Numbered from the stretch's first letter, positions 8,547 to 17,874 are shown. The stretch is 64,000 nucleotides of DNA from Phaeobacter porticola (GCF_001888185.1 NZ_CP016364.1:1674001-1738000), one strand, 5' to 3'. Made by a program: numbers and translations. Notes: generated by a model not told the origin, from the sequence alone.

Positions 8547-10177
8547 CAGACGCCAACGCCTCCGGCATCGGTGTCGCGCAGCAGCTTCCAGCGGATCGCA
8601 TCCAGCAGCGCCTCAAACGAGGCATCTATTATGTTCGCGCTGACGCCAACGGTGGACCAGCGTCGCCCGGCGCCATCTTCGCTGTCGATAATGACCCGTG
8701 TCACCGCCTCGGTGCCGCCTTGGGTGATGCGCACTTTGAAATCAACCAGCCGCATATCACCCAGCGCCTTGGAATACTGGCCCAGATCCTTCGTCAGTGC
8801 CTTGGCCAGCGCGTTCACCGGACCCCGGTCGCTACCGGTCTCGTCCAGCGATTCACTCACCGACAGCAGCTTTTGCCCATCCACCTTGACGACCACAACC
8901 GCCTCAGAGAGGGAGACCATCCGGTCATACTTGTTCTTACGCCGCTCTACCGTGACCTTATAGCGCTTCACCTCAAAGAAACTTGGAAGCTGCCCCAGCT
9001 CCTCGCGCGCCAAGATCTCGAACGAGGCCTGCGCGGTATCATAGGAATACCCCTCGGCCTCACGGGTTTTGATCCGCTCCAGAATTCGCGCCAGCGCCGG
9101 GTCGCCGTTCTCAACGCGCAGACCGGCCTCCGACAGGCGACGGCGCAGATTGGACTGCCCTGCCTGATTGGACATCGGAATGATACGCGCATTGCCAACC
9201 AATGCCGGGTCAATATGTTCGTAGGTGCTCGGATCCTTCAGGATCGCGCTGGCATGCAGCCCGGCCTTATGGGCAAAGGCGGAGGCCCCAACATAAGCGG
9301 CCTGTTTCGTTGGTACCCGGTTCAGGATCTCATCCAACATCCGGCTGAGCGCGGTCAGCGAGCTCAAGCCCTCGTGGCTGACACCGATGTCGAATTGGTC
9401 CGCATAGGGCTGTTTCAGCAGTAATGTGGGGATCAGCGTTGTCAGATTGGCATTGCCGCAGCGCTCCCCCAGACCGTTCAGCGTACCTTGGATCTGCCGC
9501 GCGCCTGCATCCACAGCCGCCAGCGAACAGGCCACCGCATTTTCGGTGTCATTATGGGTGTGAATACCCAAATGATCCCCCGGCAACCCGGCCGCGATCA
9601 CCTCCGCCACGATCCGCCCCACGTCCCCCGGCAAGGTGCCGCCATTGGTATCGCACAGCACCACCCAGCGCGCGCCCGCCTCAAGCGCGGCACGGCATGC
9701 TGCCAGCGCGTAATCCGGGTTGTCCTTATAGCCGTCAAAGAAATGTTCGGCGTCAAACAGCGCCTCGCGCCCCTGCGCCACAAGATGTGCGATGGAGGCG
9801 CGGATATTGTCGAGGTTCTCCTCAAGCGTGATCCCCAGCGCGTGGGTTACGTGATAGTCATGGCTCTTGCCCACCAGACAGACCGCCCCGGTGCCCGCAT
9901 TCATCACCGCCGCCAGAACATCGTCGTTTTCCGCGGACCGCCCGGCCCGTTTGGTCATGCCAAAGGCGGTCATGGTCGCGCGCGTCCGCGGGGCTGCATC
10001 AAAGAACCCGCTGTCAGTCGGATTGGCGCCGGGCCAGCCCCCTTCGATATAGTCCACCCCAAGCCCGTCCAGCGCCGTGGCAATCTGCACCTTCTCAGTG
10101 GTCGAAAACTGCACACCCTGGGTCTGCTGCCCATCGCGCAGCGTGGTGTCATAGAGGTAAAGACGTTCTTTGGTCAT
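8546..10177 (-). CDS. cimA: (R)-citramalate synthase
   Basis: Condenses pyruvate with acetyl-CoA to citramalate, the first step of the threonine-independent route to 2-oxobutanoate and isoleucine. The 543-residue protein starts with YDTTLRDGQQTQG, the HMGL-like/isopropylmalate synthase catalytic motif, and has HTHNDTENAVACS with the metal-binding His residues, then the GTLNGLGERCGNANL block. The C-terminal LeuA regulatory domain (from about residue 400) is present, so feedback by isoleucine is expected. The opening YDTTLRDG and the length favour CimA over LeuA. It is upstream of and overlapping the squalene-synthase-like gene. Confidence 0.92.
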   Translation of the reverse strand: MTKERLYLYDTTLRDGQQTQGVQFSTTEKVQIATALDGLGVDYIEGGWPGANPTDSGFFDAAPRTRATMTAFGMTKRAGRSAENDDVLAAVMNAGTGAVCLVGKSHDYHVTHALGITLEENLDNIRASIAHLVAQGREALFDAEHFFDGYKDNPDYALAACRAALEAGARWVVLCDTNGGTLPGDVGRIVAEVIAAGLPGDHLGIHTHNDTENAVACSLAAVDAGARQIQGTLNGLGERCGNANLTTLIPTLLLKQPYADQFDIGVSHEGLSSLTALSRMLDEILNRVPTKQAAYVGASAFAHKAGLHASAILKDPSTYEHIDPALVGNARIIPMSNQAGQSNLRRRLSEAGLRVENGDPALARILERIKTREAEGYSYDTAQASFEILAREELGQLPSFFEVKRYKVTVERRKNKYDRMVSLSEAVVVVKVDGQKLLSVSESLDETGSDRGPVNALAKALTKDLGQYSKALGDMRLVDFKVRITQGGTEAVTRVIIDSEDGAGRRWSTVGVSANIIDASFEALLDAIRWKLLRDTDAGGVGV

Positions 10178-10207
10178 GGCTGGCCTTATGGCTTGGCAAA
10201 TGAGGGT

Positions 10208-10227
10208 GGCCCTCCCCTCAGAGGGCC
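10208..10227. terminator. hairpin between cysS and cimA (weak terminator)
   Basis: GGCCCTC and GAGGGCC form a perfect 7-bp stem just downstream of the cysS stop. There is no T-run on the minus strand, so intrinsic termination is doubtful and partial read-through into cimA is possible. Confidence 0.35.
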
Positions 10228-10243
10228 GTGATGTGTTGTGGTG

Positions 10244-11641
10244 CTAGATCGCGTCCAGTTTGCTGGCATCAAACGACGGGCCGGGCACCAATTCAACGCC
10301 GGTCTTACTCATCCGAACCTCAACCCCGGCATCAACCAAGGTCGATTTCAACCGGTCAACTTCCGCAAAATTCTTGGTCTCCATTGCCAGCTGACGCGCC
10401 TCAAAAAGTTTATTTTCATAGTGGCTTAAGTCGTGATCTTCATCTTGCGCCCAAGTTCCCAAATCATCTGTCAGCAAACCCAGAAGGCGGGCTGAGGTCA
10501 AGAGATCAGCAGCCGTCTCAGTGGAGGCCAACTTGTGCAGTTCCGCCAAGGCCCCGGCGGTATTGAGATCATCAGACAGTGCTTCGATGACCGCGGCAGC
10601 AGCGGTGGGCGCGGGCTCGATGCCCGTGGTCAGCACGCGCCACTTGCGCAGCGTTGCCTCTGCTTCCTTTGCCTTTTTGTCGGTCCAATCCATCGGCTTG
10701 CGATAGTGGGTTTGCAAAAATACCAACCGGATCACCTCCCCCGGATAGCCCTGATCCAAGAGGTCGCGCACGGTGAAAAAGTTGCCCAGAGACTTGGACA
10801 TCTTCTTGCCTTCGACTTGCAGCATCTCATTGTGCAGCCAGATTTTTGCAAAATCGCCTTCCGGATGGGCACAGCAGCTTTGCGCAATTTCATTCTCGTG
10901 ATGCGGGAACATCAGATCATTGCCGCCGCCGTGAATGTCGAAACTGTCGCCAAACAGCTCGTGGCTCATGGCGGAGCATTCGATATGCCAACCCGGACGA
11001 CCCCGGTCCCAGGGGCTGTCCCAGCCCGGCAGCTCATCGGTGGAGGGCTTCCACAGCACGAAATCCATCGGATCGCGTTTGTTATCGGCCACTTCAACCC
11101 GCGCCCCGGCAATCATGTCATCCACCGACCGGCCGGACAGCGCGCCGTAATCCTTGTAGCTCTTGACCGAGAACAGCACATGTCCCGCGCCATCGGCGTA
11201 GGCATGGCCCTTGGCAATCAAGTCTTCGATCATCGCGATCATCTGCGGAATATAGGCGGTTGCGCGCGGCATGTGATCCGGCTCCAGCGCACCCAACTCT
11301 CCCATATCGGCCAGATACCAGCTGATGGTCTCTTCCGTGCGCTCCTGCACCAGCTCTTCCAGCGTGCCCGGCGCGCCCGCTTCCTTCCGGGCCAGCGCGG
11401 TTGCGTTGATCTTGTCATCCACATCGGTGAAATTGCGTGCATAGGTGACGTGATTGGTGCCGTAGACGTGGCGCAACAGGCGATAGAGCACATCAAAAAC
11501 CACCACAGGACGCGCATTGCCCAGATGGGCACGGTCATAAACCGTAGGTCCGCAGAGGTAGAGGCGCACATCGTCGGGATTGAGCGGGTCCAGCACCTCT
11601 TTGCCTCTGGTGCGGGTGTTGTGCAGCTTGATCGTCGTCAT
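10244..11641 (-). CDS. cysS: cysteinyl-tRNA synthetase
   Basis: Charges tRNA-Cys with cysteine. A class I synthetase of 465 residues with the HIGH-type motif HLGN (39-42), KMSKS near residue 275, and the zinc site formed by Cys30 (YLCGPT), the Cys of WHIECSAM, and His/Glu in [10 protein letters not shown]. The ATG at 11641 has AAGGA upstream; a 17-residue extension is not supported. It is a single-copy essential gene. The C-terminal anticodon-binding helices are intact ([22 protein letters not shown]). Confidence 0.96.
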   Translation of the reverse strand: MTTIKLHNTRTRGKEVLDPLNPDDVRLYLCGPTVYDRAHLGNARPVVVFDVLYRLLRHVYGTNHVTYARNFTDVDDKINATALARKEAGAPGTLEELVQERTEETISWYLADMGELGALEPDHMPRATAYIPQMIAMIEDLIAKGHAYADGAGHVLFSVKSYKDYGALSGRSVDDMIAGARVEVADNKRDPMDFVLWKPSTDELPGWDSPWDRGRPGWHIECSAMSHELFGDSFDIHGGGNDLMFPHHENEIAQSCCAHPEGDFAKIWLHNEMLQVEGKKMSKSLGNFFTVRDLLDQGYPGEVIRLVFLQTHYRKPMDWTDKKAKEAEATLRKWRVLTTGIEPAPTAAAAVIEALSDDLNTAGALAELHKLASTETAADLLTSARLLGLLTDDLGTWAQDEDHDLSHYENKLFEARQLAMETKNFAEVDRLKSTLVDAGVEVRMSKTGVELVPGPSFDASKLDAI

Positions 11642-11948
11642 CACAAATCCTTCGTCTGACCGCAGCGCATGCGCCTCTGGCCACTCTCCCAACGGGTGCC
11701 GCAGATACGCGGCGCGCAGCGCGGGCTTAGCAACTTGTTCAAAAGAAGGGAACGACAGAAACCAGCCCGCTGACTATTTCAGCAGGTAATGCAGCAGGTA
11801 ATAATGTTGCACATCTGGGTCATAAGATTGGCATAACACAGCAAGAAAGCCCCGCCAAGCCTGCAATTCAGACTTAAGCCTTCACGCCATCGCAAAACGG
11901 CGCGCCCATCGAAATGGACGCGCCGCTGTTATCACTGGGGGGGGCAAA
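11642..11948. other. intergenic gap between cysS and the first beta-barrel gene
   Basis: No coding frame with a ribosome site was found in this stretch. It holds the terminator hairpin at 11898-11925 and presumably the cysS promoter. Otherwise nothing was recognised. Confidence 0.5.
11898..11925 (-). terminator. terminator after outer-membrane beta-barrel gene
   Basis: CGGCGCGCCCAT pairs with ATGGACGCGCCG (one mismatch) around CGAA. On the minus strand the stem is followed by TTTTG. It lies about 25 bp past the stop of the barrel gene. Confidence 0.65.
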
Positions 11949-12533
11949 TCAGAACTGGTAGGAGGCCCGCAGCGATACGGTCGTCGCATCGGCGCTGATG
12001 CCGGAGCTGCCCAGATTGTCGAAGTCATGCTCCAACACTTCACCACCGACGGTCCATTGGTCGGTCACGCGGTAGGCCACGCCGATACCGTAGAATTCAC
12101 CGGTTTCATCACCAACAGAGGTATCAACCTGCGCCACACCGCCGGTCACATAGGCCAGCACGGGACCAAAGTCATACCCGGCCTTCACCTTGCCGCGCAT
12201 CACAGAGTCCACAGTGGCGGCACCGCCACCCAGTTCGACATCTGTGGCGTCATAATCAATCTCACCACCCAGTACGAAGCGGCCAAAATCATAGTTGTAG
12301 CCAGCGTGGACACCGTAAGAGACGTCATCCCCTGACAGGCCGTTGCTGGTATCTGCGTCCAGCTGCCCGATTTGGCCACCAATATAGGCACCAGTCCAAT
12401 CACCACCATCATTGGCAACCACGACGGGCGGTGCCGCAGGCGCTGGGGCCACGACGGGCTCTTCCAGATTGCCGGCAAAGGCTGGGGTGCTCAGGGCGGC
12501 GGCGATAGCGGCCATGGATACGATACGAGTCAT
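11949..12533 (-). CDS. outer-membrane beta-barrel protein (opacity/porin-like)
   Basis: A 194-residue secreted protein. The start at 12533 has AGGAGA upstream and gives a clean signal peptide, cleaved after PAFA near residue 20. After a Pro/Ala/Val linker, WTGAYIGGQIGQLD opens a small eight-stranded barrel with alternating polar/hydrophobic strands, Gly-Asp turns and a C-terminal aromatic residue (ASYQF), the usual signal for outer-membrane insertion. This fits the OmpA-like/Opa porin family. The neighbour at 12933 is a divergent paralogue sharing the GYDFGP/GYVTGG and SxxASxQF patterns. A structural or adhesive role is likely, but no ligand is known. Confidence 0.8.
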   Translation of the reverse strand: MTRIVSMAAIAAALSTPAFAGNLEEPVVAPAPAAPPVVVANDGGDWTGAYIGGQIGQLDADTSNGLSGDDVSYGVHAGYNYDFGRFVLGGEIDYDATDVELGGGAATVDSVMRGKVKAGYDFGPVLAYVTGGVAQVDTSVGDETGEFYGIGVAYRVTDQWTVGGEVLEHDFDNLGSSGISADATTVSLRASYQF

Positions 12534-12932
12534 CTCGACTTCTCCTTGTCTGTCTTTCGACATGTGTCTTCTCAAAGACGCGCTACTCTCGCGTCTGCCC
12601 CTCCTAAAGAAGATCGAGAGCCGAATTGTTCCAGAGCCGTTGCGGTTTTTCGTGAATATTGCGCATGGAGTGGCCGAAAATAGATCTCGAAGGCAGCTTT
12701 CTGCCGGCGAATTTCAAGCGGTTAGGCGCCGATCGGCGAGCATGCGCCCAGTCCGGCCGTCGCTGGCCAAATATTGCTTACCTCGGAGATTGTGATGTGC
12801 CTTGCTGGATTTTGGATAAGCACGGCAGGTGCGAGCGCGCAGCGTCTCTTTTGTTCCATCCGCAAGAAACGAGAAAGCACCTGTGGTAGACCTCGCATTG
12901 CGCAGCAAACGCGTGGTGGCGAGGTAGAGACC
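12534..12932. other. intergenic gap between the two beta-barrel genes
   Basis: About 400 bp without a convincing gene on either strand. It should hold the promoter of the first barrel gene and the end of the upstream transcript. No clear terminator or operator was seen. Confidence 0.45.
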
Positions 12933-13439
12933 CTAGAACTGGAAGGACGCCCTGATCGACAGGATATCGCGCGCGGGTGCCTGCAGCGCGGCGCCGTCGT
13001 TGGCATCTTGGTGCAAATACTCACCGCTCAGCCTCAGTGCGCCGTTCAGCGAATAGCTGACACCCACACCATAGACTGCGCCATTATCGCTGTCAGTTGC
13101 ACTCTCGTTGCGCGCAGTGCCGATGGTTACATAGCCCAGCGTCTCGCCCAGATCGTAGCCGGCACGCAGTTTGACTCGGCTTGTCTGATCCTCTTGCAGA
13201 TCAGGTGTGAGACGCCCACTGCGATCAACCTCCACCTCTCCGCCGAGGACGATCCGACCAAAATCGTGATCATAGCCCAGATGCAACCCCGGTGCGCTGA
13301 CGGGTCCCCGGTCAGCTGACGAGGCCGATGTGCGGGCCATCGAGGCCCCCAGAAAGAAGCCGCTCCAATCACCGGCACCAACCGGGACACCAAACATCAG
13401 CGCAATTCCAAGACCAGAGGCCATGACGCGCCAGGTCAC
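12933..13439 (-). CDS. outer-membrane beta-barrel protein, paralogue
   Basis: Second barrel of the same family. The mature part begins DWSGFFLGASMA, parallels the 11949 protein (HLGYDHDFGRIVLGGEVEVD; LRAGYDLGETLGYVTIG) and ends SIRASFQF, a terminal aromatic. The start is uncertain. A GTG at 13439 has GGAG eight bases upstream and yields VTWRVMASGLGIALMFGVPVGAG, a plausible signal peptide. Upstream in-frame starts at 13517 or 13613 would put about 25-60 polar residues before it, which is unlikely for an exported protein. Both genes point left, about 400 bp apart, suggesting an old tandem duplication. Confidence 0.65.
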   Translation of the reverse strand: MTWRVMASGLGIALMFGVPVGAGDWSGFFLGASMARTSASSADRGPVSAPGLHLGYDHDFGRIVLGGEVEVDRSGRLTPDLQEDQTSRVKLRAGYDLGETLGYVTIGTARNESATDSDNGAVYGVGVSYSLNGALRLSGEYLHQDANDGAALQAPARDILSIRASFQF

Positions 13440-13835
13440 CTTCGCATCTCCACGTCTGACGCCACCATCATGCAGCGGCGGTGTCCGGTTGCTTGTGCGA
13501 ACTATAGCCGGTGTCATCGGCACTGCCCTTTTCTGGCTGCGAGCCGTTTTGGCGCGCGTAAATATCATTGTCTGACCAGTATCGGCGATAATACTTAACA
13601 CTCGGTTCAGCATTATCGCGCCATCAGACTGCCCTAAACTGAGTCCGCTTTGCAGATCAAAAGTGGCTTACAAGCCATTTATAAAATTATCTTTTTTAAA
13701 ATATTCTCACGATTATTTTAATATATTAAAGACCCGTCGACATGAAATTTTTGTCGCGAATTTCACATAAGTCGCAAACGGGATAGAATCACGCTCTCTC
13801 TGTGCAACGATGTCCAGACGTAAGCGGAGCGTCAG
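13440..13835. other. AT-rich regulatory gap upstream of the methyltransferase gene
   Basis: This stretch contains the lowest-GC DNA seen locally (about 13660-13735). It holds a perfect 14-base palindrome, TTTAATATATTAAA (13717-13730), and an inverted repeat TGAAATT / AATTTCA separated by nine bases (13743-13765). These sit about 230-270 bp upstream of the mttB-like gene and could be operators or a curved AT-rich silencer target; no specific regulator is recognised. Confidence 0.4.
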
Positions 13836-13952
13836 ATGGCAGACATCCAACGAGAACAGCAATCAAGTGAGCGATGGCTCATTAGCCTGATCGGTCGGAC
13901 CATTGGTGCGGCGCGCGGGCGGGCGGCGCGGGGGCGGCCACAGTGGATCTGA
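13836..13952 (+). CDS. candidate small ORF (38 aa) ahead of the MttB-like gene
   Basis: ATG at 13836 is preceded by GCGGAG at a good distance, and the frame runs 38 codons to TGA at 13952. The product starts MADIQREQQSSERW, then has a short hydrophobic stretch and an Arg/Gly/Ala-rich end. It ends 38 bp before the methyltransferase ATG, which itself has only a weak ribosome site. It could be a leader peptide or coupled small protein; there is no family match to support it. The start signal is the main evidence. Confidence 0.35.
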   Translation: MADIQREQQSSERWLISLIGRTIGAARGRAARGRPQWI

Positions 13953-13990
13953 ACCCATCGGATCCTACCCAAACGTGAAAGACCCCCACA

Positions 13991-15541
13991 ATGACAGATC
14001 AATCGAATTCCCCCCGTACGGCCCGTAATGGCGGGCGTGCGGCGCGCCGTGCAGCCCGAGCGGCCCCGCTTGCAGATCACCTGCGCCCCGTGCGCGCCGG
14101 AATGGAAGGTGGGCGATATCGCCCGCTCAGCGACGCCGGTGTTGCACGTATTCACCAAGCCGCGCTTGATGCACTGGAGCAGATCGGCCTTGCCGACGCG
14201 CCACCAAGCGGGGTTGCCTATCTGAAAGCTGCGGGCTGCATTGAGGGGGACGATGGCCGCATCCGGTTCCCCCGCGCCCTGGTCGAGGACACGATTGCCA
14301 AGGCGAACAGATCGGTCACCCTGTTCAGCCGGGATGGCAAAAACGATCTCGAACTCTCTGGCACACGGGTCCATTACGGCACCGCCGGTGCTGCGGTCCA
14401 TGTGGTTGACGTTCATGGCCGGACATACCGCGATTCAACTGTGCAGGATCTGCACGACGCGGCCCGGATCACCGACCAACTGGACAACGTCCATTTCCTG
14501 CAACGGCCCATGGTGTGCCGCGATATACTCGACAATATGGAAATGGACCTGAACACGGTCTACGCGAGCTGCTCTGGCACGTTAAAACATATCGGAACAT
14601 CCTTTACTGAGCCGAGCCATGTGCCGCCGGCACTGGAGATGTTGCATATGATTGCAGGCGGTGAGGACAAATGGCGCGAGCGTCCGTTTATGTCCAATTC
14701 CAACTGCTTCGTTGTGCCCCCGATGAAGTTCGCCACTGAAAGCTGCGAGGTGATGGAGCTGTGCATCAAGGGTGGCATGCCGGTTCTCTTGCTGTCCGCG
14801 GGCATGGCCGGCGCTACCGCACCGTCAACGATTGCCGGTGCAATTGTGCAGGCGGTTGCCGAATGTCTGGCCGGACTGGTCTATGTCAACGCCGTCAAAC
14901 CCGGCGCGCCTGCGATCTTTGGTACCTGGCCTTTCGGGCTTGATCTGCGAACCGGGGCAATGTCCATCGGATCCGGTGAGCAGGCCCTGCTGACGGCGGG
15001 CTGCGCGCAGATGCATCATTTTTATGACCTGCCGGGAGGGGCCGCCGCCGGCGCCTCTGACAGCAAACTGCCCGACATGCAGGCCGGATGGGAACAGATG
15101 TGTTCCAACGTGATGGCGGGGCTATCGGGGTGCAATATGGTGTATGAGGCGGCCGGAATGCATGCCTCTCTGCTTGGTTTCTGCCTTGAGTCCTTGATCC
15201 TGAGCGACGATATGCTCGGCCAGGCGATGCGCTGCGTGCGCGGTATTGAGGTGAGCGAGGACACTGTTGCCATCGATCAGATCGCTGAAGTCTGCCTTAG
15301 CGGAACTGGCCATTATCTGGGTACGGACGCTACGCTCAGCCGGATGCAGCAGGATTTCGTTTATCCCACATTCGGGGATCGCACCTCTCCCAAGGAATGG
15401 GCTGAGCTGGACAAGCCTGACCTCATAAAAAAGGCTGTGGCCCGCAAGGAACATATCCTAAGCCAAGCCTCGCAGGCGCAATTCGATCCAGTTCTGGATC
15501 AGGCTTTGCGAGAGAGATTTAACATTCACTTATCCCGCTAG
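13991..15541 (+). CDS. trimethylamine methyltransferase (MttB) family protein, non-pyrrolysine
   Basis: A 516-residue cobalamin-type methyltransferase of the MttB superfamily. It has an Arg/Ala-rich N-terminus, then the TIM-barrel blocks DAALDALEQIGL, YGTAGAAVHVVD, and the central SAGMAGATAPSTIAGAIVQ, GSGEQALLTAG and PGGAAAGASDSKLPD segments typical of the family. There is no in-frame TAG, so pyrrolysine is absent, as in glycine-betaine, proline-betaine and carnitine demethylases. Such enzymes pass a methyl group from a quaternary amine to a corrinoid protein. No corrinoid protein or reductive activator lies in this window. It converges on a glycosyltransferase and a Liv-type transporter. Confidence 0.85.
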   Translation: MTDQSNSPRTARNGGRAARRAARAAPLADHLRPVRAGMEGGRYRPLSDAGVARIHQAALDALEQIGLADAPPSGVAYLKAAGCIEGDDGRIRFPRALVEDTIAKANRSVTLFSRDGKNDLELSGTRVHYGTAGAAVHVVDVHGRTYRDSTVQDLHDAARITDQLDNVHFLQRPMVCRDILDNMEMDLNTVYASCSGTLKHIGTSFTEPSHVPPALEMLHMIAGGEDKWRERPFMSNSNCFVVPPMKFATESCEVMELCIKGGMPVLLLSAGMAGATAPSTIAGAIVQAVAECLAGLVYVNAVKPGAPAIFGTWPFGLDLRTGAMSIGSGEQALLTAGCAQMHHFYDLPGGAAAGASDSKLPDMQAGWEQMCSNVMAGLSGCNMVYEAAGMHASLLGFCLESLILSDDMLGQAMRCVRGIEVSEDTVAIDQIAEVCLSGTGHYLGTDATLSRMQQDFVYPTFGDRTSPKEWAELDKPDLIKKAVARKEHILSQASQAQFDPVLDQALRERFNIHLSR

Positions 15542-15552
15542 ACGATTGAAAT

Positions 15553-15585
15553 ACCTATGGGCATCACCTCAGACTGCCCATAGGT
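15553..15585. terminator. perfect inverted repeat between mttB-like and glycosyltransferase genes
   Basis: ACCTATGGGCA and TGCCCATAGGT pair perfectly around an 11-base loop, 12 bp beyond the mttB stop. There is no strong T-run on either side. It probably separates the two converging transcripts. Confidence 0.6.
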
Positions 15586-15604
15586 GTACTTTGACGTCGC
15601 GATG

Positions 15605-16348
15605 TCAGAGCGCCTTCAACCGCTGCCGCAGATACTCCATCCAGCCGCACAGACTGGTGGTTTTTGCAAACTTCCGCGCCATATAGCGCAGTTCAGTTTG
15701 ACGAAGGGATCTGCTGACTGATGCGCTGACCTGCCCATCATGCAGGCGATTGGCAATGATGGTGTCAGCTACAACAATCGGCGCGCCATGGGCATCCCAA
15801 AGCCGTTTATAGATGTCCACATCCATCAGCCAGATCAGCGCTTCGTCAAACAGCACCAGCGCCTCACGTCGCATTGCCAAAACCGATGGGCTGGAGACGG
15901 TATTTTTACCAAAATGCAACCGGTTGGTCAGATGTGGGACCATCGGACGATCAACCGCAACCCCGTCACGCGTGGTGCCCGAGCCACATAGCGACCAATA
16001 CGCGCCCTGCCCCATTTCATCATGAATGCGCTGCAGGCCGTTGGGATCAATTATCAAATCGTCCTGAAACAGAATCTTGATAATCTCGCCTTTGGCGTGG
16101 TGCATCGCGTTATTCACATTCGCAGAAGCCTGCCTGGCACCATCGCGGTTCCACAGATGTGTTACGGTGAGGCGGTTGCCATAGGCCGCGCAAACCTCGG
16201 CGACCGCTTGATCATCAGATTGATCCGAAACCACGACGTCGAAATCGCCGAAGCTCTGCGCGCAGAGATGGTCAAAGGAATCCGCCAGATAAGACGCACC
16301 CTCCCCGCCCATCGCGTAGGCCGGAATACAGATTGTGATGGCTGGCAT
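15605..16348 (-). CDS. family 2 glycosyltransferase
   Basis: A 247-residue GT-A fold enzyme. ITICIPAYAMGG opens the nucleotide-binding fold, VVVSDQSDD follows, and ILFQDDLIIDP contains the DxD-like metal motif near residue 95. There are no membrane helices, so it is a cytoplasmic or peripheral sugar transferase. It is 75 bp downstream of the LivF-like gene in the same direction, so it is probably the last gene of the transporter operon, an unusual partner. Acceptor and donor cannot be read from sequence. Confidence 0.8.
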   Translation of the reverse strand: MPAITICIPAYAMGGEGASYLADSFDHLCAQSFGDFDVVVSDQSDDQAVAEVCAAYGNRLTVTHLWNRDGARQASANVNNAMHHAKGEIIKILFQDDLIIDPNGLQRIHDEMGQGAYWSLCGSGTTRDGVAVDRPMVPHLTNRLHFGKNTVSSPSVLAMRREALVLFDEALIWLMDVDIYKRLWDAHGAPIVVADTIIANRLHDGQVSASVSRSLRQTELRYMARKFAKTTSLCGWMEYLRQRLKAL

Positions 16349-16423
16349 GACGGAGCGTCCTTGGTATTGGGTATTTGACCCTGCCTAACAAACCACTCCG
16401 GCAAGGCCAAGCCAGTGACGATG

Positions 16424-17113
16424 TCAGACCCCCAGATAGCGGTCCTTCAGCTCAGGTGTCAGTGCGGTCATTGTGCCGCTCCAGACTGATGCCCCTTTGT
16501 TCAAGATCACCGCCCGATCCGCCACTGCTGCAAGTTCCCGCAGTGTTTTATCCACCACCAGGATCGACAAGCCGCTGTCGCGCTTTAACCGCGCGATGGC
16601 CGCCCAGATCTCTTGCCGCACCACGGGGGCAAGGCCTTCGGTTGCCTCGTCCAGGATCAACAGGCGGGGGTTAATCATCAACGCGCGACCAATTGCCAAC
16701 ATCTGCTGTTCACCACCCGAGAGCGACGATGCGGTCTGATCGCGGCGCTCCTCCAGTCGTGGAAACAATTCGGCCACCATCGCGAAATCCCATGGCCCCG
16801 GACGGGCGGCAGCAATCAGATTTTCCTCAACCGTAAGCGGCGCAAAACAGCGCCGCCCTTCCGGCACAAGGCCAACACCCAATCGTGCGATCCGATGCGA
16901 CGCCATGCCGCGCAGATTTTCGCCCGCGAATTCCAACGTACCGGAACTGGCAGGTAACATGCCACAGATTGTCTTGATCGTTGTGGATTTCCCCATGCCA
17001 TTGCGCCCCATAAGCGCGACCACTTCACCTTCGCTGATCTCTAGTTTCACACCAAAAAGCGCCTGTGACGGCCCATAGGATGCTGTTACATCTCGTAGCG
17101 ATAACAGGCTCAT
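16424..17113 (-). CDS. livF: branched-chain-type ABC transporter ATP-binding protein (LivF-like)
   Basis: Second ATPase of a HAAT-family importer. The Walker A motif is MGRNGMGKSTT (about 35-45), the signature LSGGEQQML (about 134), Walker B LLILDEATEGLAP and a switch His/Asp region follow. At 229 residues it matches LivF. Its ATG overlaps the stop of the LivG-like gene by 4 bp, so the two are coupled. It should act with the two permeases and the periplasmic protein encoded upstream. Confidence 0.9.
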   Translation of the reverse strand: MSLLSLRDVTASYGPSQALFGVKLEISEGEVVALMGRNGMGKSTTIKTICGMLPASSGTLEFAGENLRGMASHRIARLGVGLVPEGRRCFAPLTVEENLIAAARPGPWDFAMVAELFPRLEERRDQTASSLSGGEQQMLAIGRALMINPRLLILDEATEGLAPVVRQEIWAAIARLKRDSGLSILVVDKTLRELAAVADRAVILNKGASVWSGTMTALTPELKDRYLGV

Positions 17114-17874
17114 ACAGCCTCCTCCTCGCCCAAGTAGGCGCGGCGCACCTCTGGGTCATTGCGGATTTCGTCTGTAGTGCCTGTGGCGATCACTTCGCCG
17201 TAAACCAGCACACTGATCCGATCTGCCAGCGCAAAGACAGCATCCATGTCATGTTCCACCAATAGGATCGGCGCCTCGGTCCTTAACTCATCCAGAAACG
17301 TCGTGAGCGCCTTTGACCCACTTGCCCCCAACCCGGCCATCGGCTCATCCATCAGGAACAGCTTAGGTGCCATTGTCAGAGCCACGGCGACCTCTAACTG
17401 GCGGCGTTGACCGTGCGACAGATCCGCAGTGCGCCGCATCGCGTCGTCAATCAGGCCAACCCGTTTTAGCGCATGCTCAGCCTGCTGAAGCAAAGCTTTG
17501 TCGCGCATCACGTTGCCAAAAAACCGAAAAACACCGCCCCGCGCACCAAGCGCGCCTAGGACCGTATTTTGCAGCACCGTGAACTCCATCGCCAAGGCTG
17601 AGATCTGAAAAGTCCGCCCTAACCCGAGCTGCGCACGCGCGACACGGTCCAGCGCGCTGACATCCTGCCCCAGAACTTCGACTTCGCCGCTATCAGGGCA
17701 AAGTTCGCCGGATATCTGTTTGATAAGTGTTGATTTTCCTGCCCCATTCGGCCCTATAAGCGCGTGAATTTCACCTGTCTTGAGGTCTAGCGAAATATTC
17801 TTGCTGGCCTGCAAAGCCCCGAAAGACTTGCTTAGGTTCCGTACCTTCAGCACCTGCGTCATTTGATCAGTCAT
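17110..17874 (-). CDS. livG: branched-chain-type ABC transporter ATP-binding protein (LivG-like)
   Basis: First ATPase of the importer. GPNGAGKSTLIK is Walker A, LSHGQRRQLEVAVAL is the signature and LFLMDEPMAGLG is Walker B. The extended C-terminus of LivG proteins is present (EVIATGTTDEIRNDPEVRRAYLGEE). The ATG at 17874 lies within the end of the LivM-like gene, with GGGAGG six bases upstream; a later ATG at 17862 is an alternative, and the longer reading to 17922 is not supported. Overlaps on both sides mark a tightly coupled operon. Confidence 0.9.
   Translation of the reverse strand: MTDQMTQVLKVRNLSKSFGALQASKNISLDLKTGEIHALIGPNGAGKSTLIKQISGELCPDSGEVEVLGQDVSALDRVARAQLGLGRTFQISALAMEFTVLQNTVLGALGARGGVFRFFGNVMRDKALLQQAEHALKRVGLIDDAMRRTADLSHGQRRQLEVAVALTMAPKLFLMDEPMAGLGASGSKALTTFLDELRTEAPILLVEHDMDAVFALADRISVLVYGEVIATGTTDEIRNDPEVRRAYLGEEEAV

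Noticed and set aside
8537-9424. Long plus-strand ORF opposite cimA
   Set aside because: Antisense of a clearly recognised gene; composition is Arg/Gln/His-rich as expected of a shadow frame.
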